Assembly: GCF_040676615.1 (NCBI RefSeq)
Contig: NZ_JBFAPI010000004.1
Location: 518,546-582,545, forward strand
Direction: 5' to 3'
From: Asanoa sp040676615
Lineage (GTDB): Bacteria; Actinomycetota; Actinomycetes; Mycobacteriales; Micromonosporaceae
DNA: 64,000 nt
Within the stretch, counting starts at the first letter, position 1. The number at the start of each line of letters is the position of its first letter. Both the position numbers and the translations under genes were made by a program. Below are positions 61,297 through 64,000 of this stretch, one piece after another. Below the pieces are notes generated by a model. That model worked only from the letters and a program-made list of their open reading frames with translations. It searched no databases and was not told where the DNA came from.

Positions 61297-61783
61297 GACG
61301 GGTCAACTCCTCGCGAAGGGCGGACTCGGCGCGGCGGACGGTGGTGCCCACGCTGCCGGGCGACAGGTCGAGCGCGGCGGCGACCTCGGCGTAGCTCAGG
61401 CCGCTGTGCCGCAGGACCAGGGCCATCGCCTGCCGCCGCGGCAGCCGGGCCAGCGCCGCCCGCACCCGGCGGCGCTCGTCGAGGACGACGACCGCGTCGG
61501 CGACGTCGGGTGCGACGGCGCCGTGATCGCGGGCGGCCTCTTCACGGGACACCCGGCGGCGGCCGGAGCGCAGGTGGTTGAGCGCGGTGTGCGCGGCCGC
61601 GACGGACAGCCAGCGCAGTGCCTCGCCGGCCGGCACGGCCGACCGGCCGAACGTCAGGAACACCTCCTGGGCCACGTCTTCGGCCTCGTCGCGGGAGCCG
61701 AGCACCCGGGCCGCGACGCCGACGACCCGCGGATAGGCGCCGCGGAACACCTCTTCGAGGTCGGCGCGGACCGCAGTCACCAC
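61280..61783 (-). CDS. ECF RNA polymerase sigma factor
   Basis: About 167 residues. Region 2: AYPRVVGVAARVLGSRDEAEDVAQEVFL, with the promoter-melting helix (read as AARVLGSRDEAEDVAQEVF). Region 4: LPRRQAMALVLRHSGLSYAE and VAAALDLSPGSVGTTVRRAE. The start is one of GTG 61798, 61783 or 61780; 61783 is used. Overlaps its anti-sigma factor gene by 17 bases. First gene of the sigma-linked exporter operon. Confidence 0.9.
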   Translation of the reverse strand: MVTAVRADLEEVFRGAYPRVVGVAARVLGSRDEAEDVAQEVFLTFGRSAVPAGEALRWLSVAAAHTALNHLRSGRRRVSREEAARDHGAVAPDVADAVVVLDERRRVRAALARLPRRQAMALVLRHSGLSYAEVAAALDLSPGSVGTTVRRAESALREELTRHAPSD

Positions 61784-61919
61784 GCCACCATGCCGCACAC
61801 CGTCCACACCTGTAGAGCACCGCCGCCGAACCGGATGTGACACGACCGGCCGGCCGACCTGGGCTCCTTCGGCCGAACAGCCGAGGCCGCCTCCTCGAAT
61901 CGGTCGAAAGATGCCGAAA

Positions 61920-61933
61920 CCCGGAATACCGGG
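61920..61933. promoter_or_regulatory. Inverted repeat in the P450 control region
   Basis: CCCGG-AATA-CCGGG, perfect 5-bp arms, 51 bases before the P450 ATG. A TAACCT at about 61945 may be the -10. The rest of 61784-61983 shows no gene. Confidence 0.35.
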
Positions 61934-61983
61934 CACACCGTCGCTAACCTCCGATTAAAGAGGCTAGTGAGGGGACCGGGCGT

Positions 61984-63213
61984 ATGACCGAGAATGTGCT
62001 ACCAGCGTCGGAGCTCTACACCGACGAGTTCGCCGCCGATCCCTATCCCGCCTTCGCCGAACTGCGCGAAGACCGTCCAGTGTGTCCGGTCTCGTCGCCG
62101 CGGTTCGACCAGTTCCTCATCACCCGCTTCGACGACGCCAAGGCGGCGCTCAACGACCCGCGCCTGTCGAAGGACCTCTACGGACCGGAGCAGCACTTCC
62201 TGCGCATCTTCGGGCCCAACTCCGAGGCCATCAACAAGAACATGCTCAACTCGGACCCGCCGGAGCACAGCCGGCTGCGCCGGATCACCTCGCGGGCGTT
62301 CGCGCCGCGACGGATCGAGGCGCTGCGGCCGCGGGTGGCCGAGATCGTGGCCGAACTGCTCGACAAGGTGGTGCCGCAGGGGCAGGCCGACCTGATGCAC
62401 GACTTCGCGATCCCGCTGCCGATGATGGTGATCTCCGAGCTGCTCGGCATCCCGGCCGCCGACCACGATCAGGTCCTCGCCTGGACCCAGGTGATCCGCG
62501 AGTCCGGGTCGTCGGGGCGCCCGCCCGCCGAGGAACGCGCGGCCGTGCAGGAGGCCCAGCTCCAGCTGCACCAGTATCTGGCCGGGGTGATCCAGGCCAA
62601 GCGCGCGCTGCCACCGGCCGACGACATGATCAGCTCGCTGATCGAGGCCTGCGACCAGGACGGGCAGCTCTCCGAGCGGGAACTGGTCAGCACCACGTTC
62701 CTGCTGCTGTTCGCCGGGCACCAGACGACGGCCGACTTCATCGGCAACGCGATGGTGGCGCTGTTGACCAACCCCGATCAACTCGAACTGCTCCTGCGTA
62801 CGCCGGAGCTGTTGCCCTCGGCGGTCGAGGAACTGCTGCGCTTCGACGGCCCCCTGCCGATCGCCAGCCCGCGGATCGCCACCGAGGACCTCGAGTACCG
62901 GGGCGTGCACATCCCCGCGGGTTCGATCGTCGGGGTGGCCATCAACGCGGCCAACCACGACACGGCGGCGTTCGCCGACGCCGACCGGCTGGACCTGACC
63001 CGCGAACGCGGACCGCACCTGGGCTTCGGCCACGGCGTGCACTACTGCCTCGGCGTGACGCTGGCCCGGATCGAGGCGCAGCTCGGCATCGGGGCGCTGC
63101 TCCGCCGGCTGCCCGGGCTCCGGCTCGCCGTGCCGGTCAACGAACTGCGGCGGCTGCCGGCCGCTTCGCCGTTCCGCGGCCTGATCGACCTCCCCGTCCG
63201 CTTCGACGCCTGA
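61984..63213 (+). CDS. Cytochrome P450, bacterial class I
   Basis: 409 residues. I-helix oxygen-binding motif FAGHQTTADF, K-helix ExxR in EELLRFDG, and the heme loop LGFGHGVHYCLG with ligand C355. The N-terminal ELYTDEFAADPYPAFAELRED is typical of CYP105/CYP107-like enzymes. It hydroxylates or couples a small molecule with ferredoxin electrons. GAGGGGA lies 10 bases before ATG. Followed closely by a polyketide-cluster gene, so polyketide tailoring is likely. Confidence 0.94.
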   Translation: MTENVLPASELYTDEFAADPYPAFAELREDRPVCPVSSPRFDQFLITRFDDAKAALNDPRLSKDLYGPEQHFLRIFGPNSEAINKNMLNSDPPEHSRLRRITSRAFAPRRIEALRPRVAEIVAELLDKVVPQGQADLMHDFAIPLPMMVISELLGIPAADHDQVLAWTQVIRESGSSGRPPAEERAAVQEAQLQLHQYLAGVIQAKRALPPADDMISSLIEACDQDGQLSERELVSTTFLLLFAGHQTTADFIGNAMVALLTNPDQLELLLRTPELLPSAVEELLRFDGPLPIASPRIATEDLEYRGVHIPAGSIVGVAINAANHDTAAFADADRLDLTRERGPHLGFGHGVHYCLGVTLARIEAQLGIGALLRRLPGLRLAVPVNELRRLPAASPFRGLIDLPVRFDA

Positions 63214-63245
63214 CCGCAAGAGAACCGAACCTCGAAGGAGCAGCA

Positions 63246-63911
63246 GTGGTATTCCGCAACGTGATCGTCTGCCGCATCGTCCCGGGCAGCGAGCAGAAGG
63301 TCGCCGACGTCTTCGGACACTTCGACAAGGTGACCCGGCCGCAGGACGTCGGTGTCACCGGCCGCATCCTGCTCTCGCTCGACGATCTCTACATCCACGT
63401 CGTCGAACGCGCGCAGGACCCGGAGATCAGCGGCCAGAAGCGCGGCCTGCCGGCGTTCCAGGAGATCGCGGACGCGATCGGGCAGTACGTGACGCCCTAC
63501 CCGCGCAACTGGGAGAACCCGTCGCACTCGGTCGCCAAGCCGTTCTACAGCTGGGTGGCACCGAACGCGCAGCCGTCGGCGGCGAACCCGATGATCATCG
63601 TGCAGCGGATCAAGCCCGGCTCCGAGCCCGAGGTGGCCCGGATCTTCGCCGAGTCCGACGCCGGGCCGCTGCCGGCCCAGATGGGCGTGACCGGTCGCTG
63701 GCTCTACTCGATCGACGACGTCTACGTGCACCTGATGGAGCGCACCGACCAGGCGGTCGCCGAAGGGCTGGGGCAGAACCACCACGCACCGGCGTTCACC
63801 AAAATCATCGAAGACCTCAGCCCGTACGTGGCGCCGTACAACCCGGAGAAGTGGCGCGGCCCGCAGGACTCGATGGCCAAGCCGTTCTACAGCTGGAAAG
63901 CCGTCGACTGA
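63246..63911 (+). CDS. SchA/CurD-domain polyketide protein, duplicated
   Basis: 221 residues from GTG 63246, with GAAGGAG 4-10 bases upstream. Two SchA/CurD-like halves (about 1-105 and 110-221), each with VGVTGR/MGVTGR, a SLDDLY/SIDDVY motif and ending in AKPFYSW. Family members occur in aromatic (spore-pigment) polyketide clusters and are thought to help cyclisation. It probably continues into ketosynthase genes to the right of the window (inference). Confidence 0.88.
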   Translation: MVFRNVIVCRIVPGSEQKVADVFGHFDKVTRPQDVGVTGRILLSLDDLYIHVVERAQDPEISGQKRGLPAFQEIADAIGQYVTPYPRNWENPSHSVAKPFYSWVAPNAQPSAANPMIIVQRIKPGSEPEVARIFAESDAGPLPAQMGVTGRWLYSIDDVYVHLMERTDQAVAEGLGQNHHAPAFTKIIEDLSPYVAPYNPEKWRGPQDSMAKPFYSWKAVD

Positions 63912-63935
63912 GCATCCGCACCCGAGAAGGGCACC

Positions 63936-63983
63936 CCGCCGCGGCTCGCATTTCGCCCTGGGCGAGCCCTTGGGCCGCGGCGG
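63936..63983. terminator. Large GC-rich stem-loop after the SchA/CurD gene
   Basis: CCGCCGCGG (63936-63944) pairs with CCGCGGCGG (63975-63983); an inner CTCGC/GCGAG pairing adds to it. It begins 25 bases past the stop, no U-tract. Terminator or attenuator; the remaining bases to 64000 show no gene. Confidence 0.45.
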
Positions 63984-64000
63984 TGCGGCCGCGGTCGGGT

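Overview
The window is about 72% GC, with dense genes, many GTG starts and 4-base ATGA/GTGA stop-start overlaps. This is typical of a high-GC actinomycete. An F420-type (deazaflavin) oxidoreductase, a DUF3618/holin-X envelope operon, a SchA/CurD-type polyketide gene and several leaderless starts suggest a Micromonosporaceae-like soil bacterium; the family is an inference. I saw no rRNA, tRNA, CRISPR array, transposase or phage module.

Layout. 1-1377: end of an oligopeptide ABC transporter operon (two ATPases; the first is cut by the window edge). 1402-4250: a GT-C type membrane glycosyltransferase, a small membrane protein, a GNAT acetyltransferase and a frameshifted ricin-type lectin pseudogene. 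4277-9702: a myo-inositol catabolic operon (iolE, iolC, aldolase-like gene, iolB, iolD). Its first gene, iolG, has been reduced to about 98 bases by an internal deletion. 9783-11269: an MFS exporter and a gene relic. 11295-27068: one apparent 15-gene, 15.8 kb operon read right to left. It encodes a hydroxyacid dehydrogenase, a DapA-like lyase, an SDR, an aminotransferase, a complete Dpp-like ABC importer, a Gfo/Idh/MocA oxidoreductase, TldD, a TldE-like partner, two DUF4438 proteins and a FadR-type GntR regulator. A 40-bp near-perfect palindrome lies just before its first gene. This is the best candidate for an undescribed system: uptake and breakdown of a peptide-like or amino-sugar-like compound, with a TldD/TldE pair and a DUF4438 pair at its core.

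27171-31686: an MFS transporter divergent from a lipoprotein copper monooxygenase of the PHM/DBH type, an F420-dependent oxidoreductase and a serine hydrolase with a truncated N terminus. 31723-42227: two two-component-system/ABC modules. One has an ABC-2 permease carrying an inserted beta-sandwich-like domain; the other is a MacAB-like system with a peptidoglycan-binding adaptor. 42273-46250: an epoxide hydrolase, a PAP2 phosphatase, a serine-hydrolase pseudoenzyme and a stand-alone response regulator. 46443-51001: envelope or stress proteins (DUF3618, holin-X, a LiaF-like protein, a 27-residue membrane microprotein, DUF6766) and topoisomerase IB. 50998-55001: an acyl-CoA ligase, then a MocR regulator and an EamA transporter whose start codons overlap. 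54901-61783: a third two-component/ABC module and an ECF sigma/anti-sigma pair joined to an ABC exporter. 61984-63911: a cytochrome P450 and a SchA/CurD-domain protein, probably the left edge of a polyketide pigment cluster.

At least four loci look decayed or frameshifted (lectin, iolG, the 42.4 kb fragment, the 30.3 kb hydrolase). Sequencing error cannot be excluded for the single-base cases. It cannot explain the roughly 0.9 kb iolG deletion.
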